Assembly: GCA_964423675.1 (NCBI GenBank)
Contig: CAYRFP010000003.1
Span: 1-64,000 of the forward strand
From: RUG563 sp964423675
Lineage (GTDB): Bacteria > Bacillota > Clostridia > Christensenellales > Aristaeellaceae
Length of the DNA stretch: 64,000 nucleotides
Reading direction: 5' to 3'
The notes below the pieces were generated by a model. That model was not told the origin of the DNA. It saw only the letters and a list, made by a program, of their open reading frames with translations, and did no database searches. Both the position numbers and the translations under genes were made by a program. This document shows, piece by piece, positions 26,740 through 35,388 of the stretch; positions within the stretch are counted from its first letter, which is position 1, and every line of letters starts with the position of its first letter.

Positions 26740-29220
26740 ATGAAAATAACGCAAAACGCGCAGGCTTGCTGTGTGCTGGTGCTGGGGCAAGATGCCACCT
26801 GGCTGGAACGCCACACGGCGCAGGAGCTGCGGGATTATTTGAAAAAAATCAGCGGCGCGCATTTGCTGATCGTATCGGAGCAGATGCTTTCCGGCCTGCC
26901 AGGAGGGCGGATTTTGATTGGCCGCCCGGAAACCAATGGCCTGATTCGCGCATGGGATGAAAAGGAAGGGCTGCTTCCCCCACAGAGCGATACGGAAAAC
27001 GACTGCATTGCTTTAATTGCCCGGGGGGAAACGCTGGTGATCAGCGGATCCAATGATCGGTCCGTGCATTATGCCGCCTGCCATTTGCTACAGACACAGT
27101 TTGGCGTGGGCTTTTATTTTGACGGGGACACCTTCGAGGAAAACCCGGATCTTTCCCTGCCGGAACTGACGCTGATCGAGCGTTCCGCCTTCCGTCTGCG
27201 CCACACCATCGGGCAATGGGTATATAATTTCGGCGCATTTCTCAATGCCGAAGAACGGCGGCGGGAGCTGGATATGTACGCCCGGAACAAAATTAATTCC
27301 TATCGCTTCTACAACTGGAATACCTTCGTGCGCAAGCGGACGTTCCAAAAGCTGGGCGTGGCAACCGAGCCTATCACGGAGGCAGACATCCAGCGGATGG
27401 AAGTGGTTCGGGAAATGGACGATTACGCCCGGCAGCTGGGCATCGAAACGATGGTTCCCCTGGTGCCGCTGGAAACCAGCCTGGCCTTCCGGGAGAAATA
27501 TCCCAATGCCCGGTATTTCGGCAGCGAATGGGTGAAGGATGATAATGCCGCCCCGGAAACCGTGCCCTGCCTGTATCCGGATGATCCGATGTACAAAGTC
27601 TGGGTGAAAACCTTCGTGGAAACCTGGATTGAAACCTTCGGCCCCAGCCGGCATTTTGCCTGCTGCCCGCCATCAGAAAACCATATCTCCACCACCGTGG
27701 AGGACTTTATCAACATCAATATTTCCTATGCCCGCTATACGCAGGAGGCGCTGCGGGAAGTGCTGCCGGACGCAGTATTTTTCATGGACGGCTGGGGCGT
27801 TCGCGCCAACACGCCTCCTTCCATCTGGACGATGGAGGGCGTGATGGAACGGTTTGTAGACGCGCTGCCGGAGGACGTGGTGTTTCTGGATCTTTGGCCC
27901 AACCGCAAAGAAACGGACAGCACCTTCCGGGAGCCCATGTATCGGGATAGAAATTACGGCCCCCTGCGCCGAGCCCGGTATCTGCTGGAGCCCATCAATG
28001 AATTCGGCGGAGACGATCATCTACACGGAGATTTCGATCGCCACATTCAGGCCGCCAAGGAAATGACGGACACCCGGTTTGTGGATCATGGCGAGGGCTT
28101 TGGCAACTGCACGGAATTATGCGGGGTGAGCAACCATTTCTTTGATCTGATCTTCCAATTAGCCTGGAACCCCAAGGATATCACCACCGCCTCCTTCCTG
28201 CAGGATACCGCCCTTCGCCGCTATGGCAAAGGCGCGCTTTCTGCGGGACTGCCTGCCATGGAAGCGCTGTATCAGGCAGTTTACTGCGATCGGGACAGTT
28301 CCCATGCCCGGTATCAGAAGCGCTGCTATCTGGAGCGGCCCCAGCGCCGGCTGGTGCCCATTGCGGAATCGCTGGAAGTGGCTGAGGGGCTGAATCGGTT
28401 TATGGAGCAGCTTTCTGCCTTGCCTACAGCGCGCAAGACCCGGGCCGTGGGGCAGGACATGTTCGACGGCATGCGCCAGTTCATCACCGAATATTTCAAC
28501 ATGCATCTGCGTACGCTCTTTGAATTGTTCCGCGCCCGGGCCGGGGTGGAAAAAGAGCGGCTGCATCAGCAGTTTTCCTTCCATGCCTCCCTGCTGGAGC
28601 AGCTGCTGATCACCCTGGAAGAAGTGCTGCGGAACGATCCGGCCTCCTATGTAGAGGCCCGGGTGCAGCAGTTACAGGGGCGGGCGGCAGATCCGGATGT
28701 TTCCGGAGCAGATTGCCGCATACCGGAGGATTTCCGCGCCTGGATGCGGGATTTGGGCACCACGTTCGTGAAAACCATTCCCAACCTGCCGGATTATCCC
28801 AGCCGGGATTATTACGAATTGGTGGAGCATTATTACCACAAGCGCATCAGCGCTTGCCTGGATTGCCTGGCCGCGCATCTGGACGATGGGGGCCAAACCC
28901 CGCTTTCGACCATTGACCGGGAGTTGGAAGCGCGTTATCACCTGGTCGAAAATCAATGGATCGAAATCGGCTACCCCATCACGGATGAATGGAATATGCG
29001 GCATCTGCCCCTTTGGCAGGCGGCGGAAAACGCCTGGCACAGCCTGCGGCTGCTGCCGCTGAACGCCGGGCTGAATGCGCAATGGGAAAAGAGTGCCGGG
29101 GCAGAGGTGATCGACGTATTTGCCAGCTTCTCCGATTCCACCGCTCCGCAGCAGCGGAAGGAGCGCTCCTGGGTCAGCGAAAACCCATTTGAGAATAAGG
29201 ATGAGGGCGGAACAAAATGA
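26740..29220 (+). CDS. GH89-like glycosidase (alpha-N-acetylglucosaminidase family), cytoplasmic
   Basis: An 826-residue protein without a signal peptide. About residues 1-150 form an alpha/beta domain like the NAGLU N-terminal domain (ELRDYLKKISG, ILIGRP, GVGFYFDGD). About 150-520 look like a TIM barrel: the stretch FACCPPSENHIS and the later HGEGFGNCTEL each carry a Glu that could be catalytic, and FVDALPEDVVFLDLWP parallels the LDL stretch of GH89. The rest is helical. Family placement rests on remote motif likeness, and GH67- or GH84-like enzymes with a similar N-terminal domain are alternatives. ATG follows AAGGAGGCAACCGTAT. It heads the operon and shares an ATGA overlap with the next gene. 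Expected to release an alpha-linked aminosugar from an imported oligosaccharide. Confidence 0.6.
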   Translation: MKITQNAQACCVLVLGQDATWLERHTAQELRDYLKKISGAHLLIVSEQMLSGLPGGRILIGRPETNGLIRAWDEKEGLLPPQSDTENDCIALIARGETLVISGSNDRSVHYAACHLLQTQFGVGFYFDGDTFEENPDLSLPELTLIERSAFRLRHTIGQWVYNFGAFLNAEERRRELDMYARNKINSYRFYNWNTFVRKRTFQKLGVATEPITEADIQRMEVVREMDDYARQLGIETMVPLVPLETSLAFREKYPNARYFGSEWVKDDNAAPETVPCLYPDDPMYKVWVKTFVETWIETFGPSRHFACCPPSENHISTTVEDFININISYARYTQEALREVLPDAVFFMDGWGVRANTPPSIWTMEGVMERFVDALPEDVVFLDLWPNRKETDSTFREPMYRDRNYGPLRRARYLLEPINEFGGDDHLHGDFDRHIQAAKEMTDTRFVDHGEGFGNCTELCGVSNHFFDLIFQLAWNPKDITTASFLQDTALRRYGKGALSAGLPAMEALYQAVYCDRDSSHARYQKRCYLERPQRRLVPIAESLEVAEGLNRFMEQLSALPTARKTRAVGQDMFDGMRQFITEYFNMHLRTLFELFRARAGVEKERLHQQFSFHASLLEQLLITLEEVLRNDPASYVEARVQQLQGRAADPDVSGADCRIPEDFRAWMRDLGTTFVKTIPNLPDYPSRDYYELVEHYYHKRISACLDCLAAHLDDGGQTPLSTIDRELEARYHLVENQWIEIGYPITDEWNMRHLPLWQAAENAWHSLRLLPLNAGLNAQWEKSAGAEVIDVFASFSDSTAPQQRKERSWVSENPFENKDEGGTK

Positions 29221-30366
29221 ACATCTTTGACGAGTTGGGGCTGAACCGCTATCTCAACGCCCAGGACACCTTCACCAAATACGGCGCAAGCTGCATGCCT
29301 CAAAGCGCGCTGCGGGCCATGGAGCAGATTGCCGGCTCCTGCGTGGATCTGTTCCAGGTGCAGGAAAAAATCGGAGATGCTATCGCCCGCATGACAAGGA
29401 ACGAAGCCGCCTATATTGCCAACGGCGCTGCCGGGGCGCTGCTGGAATGCGCCGCTGCCGCCCTGGCGCTGGATAATGAGGAAGCCTTTCATCGCCTGCC
29501 CGAAGCAGGGCCGCGCCGGGAGATTCTCATGCAAAAGGCGCAGGAAAACATGTATGACCGCAGCTTACGCTGTGCCGGTGCGCAGGTGACCTACGTAGGT
29601 TCGGCAGAAAAAGCGTCCACGGAAGCGGAACTGGAAAGCGCCATTTCCGAAAAAACCGCCGCCATCTGTCATGTGGTTTTCTTTGGCCGGGAGCATTCTC
29701 TGCCCCTGGAAACGGTGATTGCCATCGCCCATCGGCATCAATTGCCGGTGATCGTGGATGCGGCAGCCCAGTTACCCCCCCGCTTCCAATCTGTGGTATT
29801 TCACCCAGCAGGGAGCGGACATGGTGATCTTCAGCGGCGGCAAAACCCTGCGCGGACCCCAGGATTCGGGGCTGGTTGTGGGCAAAAAAGAATGGATTGA
29901 GCGGCTACGCCGGTTTGGCCCTCCAACAGACGGCGTCTGCCGGGGATGCAAAACCTCCCGGGAAGCCATAGCGGGGCTGTATGCCGCGCTGAAGGACTTC
30001 CTTTCCGTTAGCGAGGAAGAGCGGCAGGCGCAGCTGCATCGCTTCTGCGACCAAATGGAGAAGGCCATGGAGTGCTGCGGGTTTAAGCAAATCTGGCGAA
30101 CGGCAGAGGGGCCGGTGGGGCAGCAGTTTCCCTTGTCCTATGGCAAAATGCCCTTTGGCAGCGGCCGACGGCTTTGCCAGCTGATGCGGGAAAAGGGCGT
30201 TTATGCCGGGCCATTTGAAGGGGATGATCTGATGCTCAATCCCCTGATGCTCCTCCCAGAGCAGGTGGATCAGGTTTGCAGCGTGCTGCAAGCATGCATG
30301 GAGGAATACAGACAGGAATACGAAAAGGGGGAACACGCACATGGGAGCAACGGAACAGCGCCTTGA
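29217..30366 (+). pseudogene. SelA/DgaE-like PLP-dependent ammonia lyase, frameshifted
   Basis: The first frame (29217-about 29781) encodes the N-terminal half (LNAQDTFTKYGASCMP, AYIANGAAGALLECAA, PVIVDAAAQLPP). The second frame continues from ASNLWYFTQQGAD through FSGGKTLRGPQDSG, whose Lys would bind PLP. The break falls in a run of seven C at 29775-29781; six C would restore one frame of about 382 residues. The family covers D-glucosaminate-6-phosphate ammonia lyase DgaE and related aldonate/amino-acid lyases. It overlaps the glycosidase gene by four bases and the first RidA gene by 26. It may be a base-call error rather than a real lesion, since all later genes of the operon are intact. 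Expected chemistry: elimination of ammonia from a 2-amino-2-deoxyaldonate. Confidence 0.75.
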
Positions 30367-30808
30367 GCGGCTGGGCATTCAATTGCAGCAAAGCGATTGG
30401 CGGGGTCGGGGCGTCGTGGAGGCGGTATTCGCGGGAGACACGCTATATGTGTCCTCCCATTTCCCGGTGGACGCAGAAGGAAAGCCGGTTTATGTAGGGC
30501 GAGTCGGCGCGGAAATTGACGAGGAAACTGCCTATCAGGCTGCCCGGCTTTGCGGAATCAATATGCTGCGCACTATTCAGGCCTATATTGGCAGCCTGGA
30601 TCGGGTGGATTATTTTGTGAAGACCCTTTGTCTGGTCAACAGCGCCAACGATTTCTACAGCATGCCCAAGGTAATGAACGGATTTTCAGATCTGATGGTA
30701 GAAGTTTTCGGCCATCGGGGGCAGCACGCCCGGTCGGCCATGGGCGCGTATGTGTTGCAGGAAAACATGCCCTGCTGCGTGGACGCGATCCTGCGGGTTC
30801 GCAGATAA
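30341..30808 (+). CDS. RidA family protein (enamine/imine deaminase), first copy
   Basis: A 155-residue RidA/YjgF protein. The family hydrolyses enamine/imine products released by PLP enzymes, giving a keto acid and ammonia. Seen: the GDTLYVSSHFP start of the core sheet, GQHARSAMGAYVL with the Arg that binds the substrate carboxylate in active RidA proteins, and a C-terminal VDAILRVRR in place of the usual VEI. It is longer than classical RidA (about 130) at the N-terminus. It overlaps the PLP-lyase gene, which fits a direct partner role. Usual assembly is a trimer; whether the two copies form a mixed trimer is unknown. Confidence 0.85.
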   Translation: MGATEQRLERLGIQLQQSDWRGRGVVEAVFAGDTLYVSSHFPVDAEGKPVYVGRVGAEIDEETAYQAARLCGINMLRTIQAYIGSLDRVDYFVKTLCLVNSANDFYSMPKVMNGFSDLMVEVFGHRGQHARSAMGAYVLQENMPCCVDAILRVRR

Positions 30809-30823
30809 GGGGGGAGGGAAAGC

Positions 30824-31336
30824 ATGCGCGGCGTGAACGAAATCTGGGAAGGCGACCAGACCGCGGAGCCACGGTTTCGGCGTTATCCCCCGTTGGTGCC
30901 CATCCGGGAGGATGACGGCGTTGTTTACATTTCCGGCCATGGCCCGGAGGACAGAAACACCTATCGCCCCCTGTATACCGGCCGAGTGGGGGAAGAACTG
31001 ACGGCGGAGGAGGGCTATGCTGCCGCCCGAGAATGCGCCAACACCATTTTTTGCGATATTAAAGAACGATACGGCACCCTGGACTGCATCGACCATCTGG
31101 TGCGCGCGCTGGCGCTGGTGAATTGCGGCGGCGATTTTCAGGAGCCAGAACGAGTGGCGGACGGGTTTTCCGATTTCTGCGTGGAGGTATTGGAAGGACG
31201 TGGGCAGCATGCCCGCACGGTGATGGGCGTGCATAACATGCCCAATCATCAGATTCCGGTGGAAATCGAAGTGATCTTTGTGCTCAAAGACGCATATCGA
31301 AACAAAGGAGAACGAACCCGCGATGGCACGATTTGA
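30824..31336 (+). CDS. RidA family protein, second copy
   Basis: A 170-residue RidA-family protein clearly different from the copy just upstream, so this is not a fresh duplication. It has DGVVYISGHGP, RVGEELTAEEGYAAARECANTIFCDIK and GQHARTVMGV followed by IPVEIEVIFVL, closer to the canonical RidA C-terminus with Arg and the VEIE stretch. ATG is reached from GGGGGAGGGAAAGC. Its 3' end overlaps the start of the amidohydrolase gene by 14 bases, showing coupled translation. Confidence 0.85.
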   Translation: MRGVNEIWEGDQTAEPRFRRYPPLVPIREDDGVVYISGHGPEDRNTYRPLYTGRVGEELTAEEGYAAARECANTIFCDIKERYGTLDCIDHLVRALALVNCGGDFQEPERVADGFSDFCVEVLEGRGQHARTVMGVHNMPNHQIPVEIEVIFVLKDAYRNKGERTRDGTI

Positions 31337-32567
31337 TTTATTGATTCAGAACGGCCGGGTGTATGATCCTCGGCAGCCAGGGCTGATTGCGCAGGATATT
31401 GGCGTTCTGAACGGAAAAAATGTGGCCCGGAGGCCGGGGCTTCCCGCCCAGGAAGCGCAGGCCGTGCTGGACGCCCAGGGGTGCGTCGTCTGCCCAGGGC
31501 TGATTGACATGCATTGCCATATCTTCCCCCTCTTTCCCTATCCCCATTCGGATTCCCTGCGCACCACCAATGCCGAGGAGCACATGGTTCGCTGCGGCGT
31601 GACCACCGCCGTGGACGCCGGTACCGCTGGCTGGCGCAATTTCGGGGATTTTAAGGAACATGTGGCAGACGCCACCAAGGTGCGTATTTTAGCGTTTCTG
31701 GATATTGCCGCCAAGGGGATGCATTACCCTGCCTCGGAGCAGGCGGTTTCGGATATCAACCCCCGGATTGCCGCCGCCGTGGCAGAAGAATTTTCGGATA
31801 TCATCGTAGGCATCAAAAGCGCCCATTACTGGGCCAAACCGGAGGATGCCGATCATCCCACCTGGGCCTCCATTGACGGAGCGCTGGAAGCAGCGGAAAA
31901 ATGCGGGAAGATCGTGATGGTAGATGCCATTCCCATCCCTGGCCAGCGAGAATACAGGGATATTCTGGCCCGGCTGCGCCCCGGGGATATCCACACCCAC
32001 GTGTTCGCCCAGCAGTTCCCGCTGATGGACGGAGACGGGCGGATGCAGCCGTATATGCTTGCCCAGCGGGAGCGGGGCGTGAAATTTGACGTAGGCCACG
32101 GCTCGGGCAGTTTCTGGTTCCGCCAGGCGATGGGCTGCCTGCGGCAGAATTTCTGGCCGGACACGATCTCCACCGATCTGCATCATCAAAATGTAACCGG
32201 CCCGGCCATTGATCTGCTGTATGTGGCCAGCAAATTCCTGGCTATGGGCATGCCGCTGAAAGATGTGCTTTATCGCATCACCCGCGCGCCTGCCCTAACC
32301 ATTGGGCATCCGGAACTGGGCACGCTGGATCTGGGCAGCTGTGCAGACATTGCGCTGCTGCGGCTGCGGGAAGAACCCTGCGGCTTTATGGATTGCGGCG
32401 GCGCGCGGCTGCGGGGAAAGCAGAAGCTGGAATGCCTGGCCACGGTACGCGCAGGCGAAATTCTCTTTGACCCGGATGCCCGGAGCATGCCGGACTGGGA
32501 AACCGCTCCGGAAGCGTATTGGAATCCTCCAGGGCTTATGCGAAGCTGGACGCTTTGGAAGGACTAA
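31323..32567 (+). CDS. Amidohydrolase/deacetylase family metallohydrolase
   Basis: A 414-residue TIM-barrel amidohydrolase of the group annotated 'amidohydrolase/deacetylase', often found beside DgaE-like genes. Metal-ligand motifs: GLIDMHCHIFP (HxH), a probable carboxylated Lys in IVGIKSAHYW, His in DIHTHVFAQ, FDVGHGSGSFWF, and the catalytic Asp in ISTDLHHQN. The start at 31323 was chosen because the usual family beginning (ARFDLLIQNGRVYDP) starts there; GGAG lies about 14 bases upstream. Expected job: removal of an N-acetyl group from an acidic sugar derivative. Some relatives act on N-acetyl-amino acids or acetyl-mandelate, so substrate is open. Confidence 0.85.
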   Translation: MARFDLLIQNGRVYDPRQPGLIAQDIGVLNGKNVARRPGLPAQEAQAVLDAQGCVVCPGLIDMHCHIFPLFPYPHSDSLRTTNAEEHMVRCGVTTAVDAGTAGWRNFGDFKEHVADATKVRILAFLDIAAKGMHYPASEQAVSDINPRIAAAVAEEFSDIIVGIKSAHYWAKPEDADHPTWASIDGALEAAEKCGKIVMVDAIPIPGQREYRDILARLRPGDIHTHVFAQQFPLMDGDGRMQPYMLAQRERGVKFDVGHGSGSFWFRQAMGCLRQNFWPDTISTDLHHQNVTGPAIDLLYVASKFLAMGMPLKDVLYRITRAPALTIGHPELGTLDLGSCADIALLRLREEPCGFMDCGGARLRGKQKLECLATVRAGEILFDPDARSMPDWETAPEAYWNPPGLMRSWTLWKD

Positions 32568-32582
32568 GAAAGGACGAACGCC

Positions 32583-33533
32583 ATGCAGCTTAACGATCGC
32601 GAGCAGATTCTAGAATTAACCCGAGAATATCAGGGAGAACGCTTTGCCAACGGCCGTCCCCGGGTCAGCGATGAAAAAATTGAGATTCTCAAAACCCTCA
32701 CGCAGGAGGAAATCTGGCAGCCGCTTTATGCCGCTGGCTATCGGTTTCAGTTCCAGGGCGGCATGCAAACCCTGCATCCGGACAAAAAGCTCTATGGCCG
32801 GGCCGTCACCTGCTGCTTCATGCCCCAGCGGCCAGACATGCGCCGCCTGGCCTTTGATACGGCCCGGGGCAAGGGCTGGAAGGGCGATTGCAATCAATGG
32901 GTGATCGACAGTCTGGAGGAAGGAGACGTGGTGGTCTGCGATCTTTACGATAAGATCTTCAAGGGCACCTTCGTAGGCGGAAACCTGACCACTGCTATCC
33001 ACGCCCGCACTAAAACCGGCGGAGCCATCGTCTGGGGCGGGGTGCGGGATTTGGAGCAGATGGGGAAGATCGATGTGCAGGTATGCTTCCGGGGCGTGGA
33101 TCCCACCCCCATCCGGGATTGCCAGCTCACTGCCTTTAACGGCCCCTGCCGAATTGGCGATGCCCTGTGCCTGCCGGGAGACATTGTGGTGGCTACCCGT
33201 AACGGCGTGCTTTTCGTGCCCAGCGCCATGGTGGATCATGTGATTGAGCATGCCTGCAAAATGCAGGTTCGGGATCTTTATGCCTTTCCCCGGCTGCGTG
33301 CCGGAGAATATACCACGGCCGAGGTGGACGCGCCTATCTGGCCCGAGGACATGCTGCAGGCGCTGTTCCACTTTATCGATACCGCACCGGAAGCAGCCAA
33401 ATATCGGAGCATGAACTGGGACACGGAAATTCGTGCCGCCAAGGGCGATGCGGAAAGCCAGATGGAAATGTATCGCCGATTTGACATTGAACTGATCGGC
33501 GGGCCGGGAAAGAAAGGACAGGTGCTGATCTAA
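32583..33533 (+). CDS. RraA-like protein, possible class II pyruvate aldolase
   Basis: A 316-residue protein of the RraA/HMG-aldolase-like fold, longer than RraA (about 160) or typical aldolases (about 220) with extensions at both ends. Core motifs: GGNLTTAIHARTKTGGAIVWGGVRDLEQM, carrying the Arg-Asp pair that binds the carboxylate and magnesium in the aldolases, and PGDIVVATRNGVLFVP, where the usual second Asp (VVAD-DGV) is replaced by Thr. In this operon it could cleave a 2-keto-3-deoxy acid or act as a dehydratase/isomerase. ATG follows AAAGGACGAACGCC. Confidence 0.8.
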   Translation: MQLNDREQILELTREYQGERFANGRPRVSDEKIEILKTLTQEEIWQPLYAAGYRFQFQGGMQTLHPDKKLYGRAVTCCFMPQRPDMRRLAFDTARGKGWKGDCNQWVIDSLEEGDVVVCDLYDKIFKGTFVGGNLTTAIHARTKTGGAIVWGGVRDLEQMGKIDVQVCFRGVDPTPIRDCQLTAFNGPCRIGDALCLPGDIVVATRNGVLFVPSAMVDHVIEHACKMQVRDLYAFPRLRAGEYTTAEVDAPIWPEDMLQALFHFIDTAPEAAKYRSMNWDTEIRAAKGDAESQMEMYRRFDIELIGGPGKKGQVLI

Positions 33534-34369
33534 TGCGGGATTTAACGCTTTACGAAACCACGATACCTGATTATAACCATTTATTAGCAGGAAAGACCGC
33601 CTTTGTGACCACTGCCGCCCGAGGCATCGGCAAAAGCATTGCGCTGCTTTTTGCCGCGCAGGGTGCCACGGTTTATTTTGCCGGGCGAAATGAGCAATAT
33701 GTTCGGGAAACCGAAACGCTGCTGCAGACCGTCCAGGCGGGCTGCCGGGGCTATGTCTGCGATCTATCGGACGGAGCGCAAAGCGAACAAACAGCCCAGG
33801 CCGTTTTGCGCGACAGCGGCGGAATTGATATTCTGGTCTGCTCCGTTGGCGTGAATTGCCATTGCCCCGCCGCAGAATTTCAGGATGCGGATATGCAGCG
33901 GCTGCTGGAAACCAATTATGTAAGCGGCCTGCGCTTTGCAAGGGCCTTCCTGCCCTCCATGCAGCAGCGGCAAAAGGGTAGCATCATCAATATATCTTCC
34001 ATCCATTCGCTGATGACCCAGCCTCTCAACATGCTCTATGCCGGCACCAAGGGCGCCATGAACGCCGCTGCCCGAGCCATGGCCCTGGATTACGCCAAGG
34101 ATCATATCCGGGTGAACACCATTTGCCCCGGCGTGATTATCAGCGATGTGTTTTATGACGACATGGATCGGATGACAGACCAGGAGCGGGCGGAATTCAA
34201 TCGGGCTATTCGCCGCTGCCAGCCGATGGAGCCCGGCAGCATGCCGGATATCGCCAATGCAGCGCTGTTTTTCGCCTCGGATATGAGCGCGTATGTCACC
34301 GGGCAATATCTGCTGGTGGACGGGGGAACCAGCGTGATGGCGCATGATAATCCCCCAGAGCTGGAATAA
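33533..34369 (+). CDS. Short-chain dehydrogenase/reductase (SDR)
   Basis: A 278-residue classical SDR. The cofactor motif is TTAARGIGKS, in which the first Gly of TGxxxGIG is Thr. The NAG motif is replaced by CSVGVN. Catalytic Ser lies in NISSIHS and Tyr-Lys in YAGTKGA; ICPGVI and the YLLVDGGTSVM end are typical. ATG overlaps the RraA-like stop codon by one base. In context it could oxidise a sugar C1 hydroxyl to a lactone or act on C3/C5 of an acid. The cofactor, NAD or NADP, cannot be decided safely from sequence. Confidence 0.88.
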   Translation: MRDLTLYETTIPDYNHLLAGKTAFVTTAARGIGKSIALLFAAQGATVYFAGRNEQYVRETETLLQTVQAGCRGYVCDLSDGAQSEQTAQAVLRDSGGIDILVCSVGVNCHCPAAEFQDADMQRLLETNYVSGLRFARAFLPSMQQRQKGSIINISSIHSLMTQPLNMLYAGTKGAMNAAARAMALDYAKDHIRVNTICPGVIISDVFYDDMDRMTDQERAEFNRAIRRCQPMEPGSMPDIANAALFFASDMSAYVTGQYLLVDGGTSVMAHDNPPELE

Positions 34370-34395
34370 ACGGAAAGACCAAGGGGATGGGCTTT

Positions 34396-35331
34396 ATGAA
34401 AGAACAGCGGGTTTTGATCTCCGGCTATGGCGCGGCCGGAGCAGAGGATATCGCTCTTTATGCCATCTGCAGCCAGGCCGCCCAAAAGCGCTGGGGCTTT
34501 ATTCATGGTCGTGCCCCCTCCTTTTGCTGTCAGGGCGAAAACAATCTGGTTTACGTTGCTTCAGAACGAAGCGATGGCGCGGATATCACCGCCTATGCAC
34601 TGGAAGAAAACGAGCCGCGGCTGGTCGCTGCCCTGGAAACCCCGGGCGCGGGGCTCTGCCATTTGTTTCCGCTGGGCGGCGTGATCTACGGAAGCTGCTA
34701 TGAAAGCGGCCATTTCTTCGCCGTGGATGCGGCGCTGACCCGGGTGCTCTGGCAATTCTGCCCGGCGCATGCCCATGCCCATTGGGCCAATGCCATCGAT
34801 GGCTGTCTGTTGCTGGCCGATCCGGGAAATGATTGTCTATACCGCTTCCAGCTGGAAAATGATCTGCCCCAGGGAGAAGGAGAGCGGATTTCTTTGCCCT
34901 CCGGCAGCGGGCCGCGGCAGATCCTGCATGCGGATGACAGGCAGCTTCTTTGCATCCATGAATTGGATGGGCAGGTTCGCCTGCTATCCCCGGCCGGCGT
35001 TCCCCAGCAGGCGATTGCCGCCAGCGGCCACACAGAACCCCAGAATTTTCCAGGCGGCGCATGTCAGGATGGGTCTGGGCGGATTTACGTTTGCAATCGA
35101 GGGCCCAACACCCTGTCCGCGCTGACGATTTCTGAAGGCGAATTATGCCGGGAGCAGGAATTCTCAACCGGCGATTGGCCCCGCCATCTGGCCGTTCTGG
35201 AAAACGGGCTGCTGCTGGTCGCCTGTCAAAAAAGCGGTGAGGCGATTAGCTATAGCATGGCCGCTTCCACCGCCCAGGAGCTGTTTCGGCTGCCCCTGCC
35301 CGGCGCATCCTGCATTCTGCCGCTGCGATAA
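34396..35331 (+). CDS. Lactonase-like seven-bladed beta-propeller protein
   Basis: A 311-residue protein resembling the 6-phosphogluconolactonase (YkgB/Pgl-type) beta-propellers: recurring blade patterns such as ENNLVYVASE, GSGPRQILHADDRQLLCIHELDGQVRLLS, DGSGRIYVCNRGPNTLSALTI and WPRHLAVLENGLLLVACQKSG, which match the family's GPRH and NRG-NS stretches. I chose ATG 34396, about nine bases after AGGGG; ATG 34387 is too close to it. Last gene of the operon. A sugar-lactone hydrolase role fits the preceding SDR, but remote propellers can have lost activity. Confidence 0.75.
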   Translation: MKEQRVLISGYGAAGAEDIALYAICSQAAQKRWGFIHGRAPSFCCQGENNLVYVASERSDGADITAYALEENEPRLVAALETPGAGLCHLFPLGGVIYGSCYESGHFFAVDAALTRVLWQFCPAHAHAHWANAIDGCLLLADPGNDCLYRFQLENDLPQGEGERISLPSGSGPRQILHADDRQLLCIHELDGQVRLLSPAGVPQQAIAASGHTEPQNFPGGACQDGSGRIYVCNRGPNTLSALTISEGELCREQEFSTGDWPRHLAVLENGLLLVACQKSGEAISYSMAASTAQELFRLPLPGASCILPLR

Positions 35332-35345
35332 ACGAACAACAGGCA

Positions 35346-35377
35346 AACAAAAAAAGCGTCGGTTTCGATGTTTTTTC
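35346..35377 (+). terminator. Probable terminator of the amino-sugar operon
   Basis: A stem GCGTCG/CGATGT with GU pairs, flanked by an A7 run and a T6 run, follows the lactonase-like gene. Confidence 0.5.
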
Positions 35378-35388
35378 TTTCGCGGATT

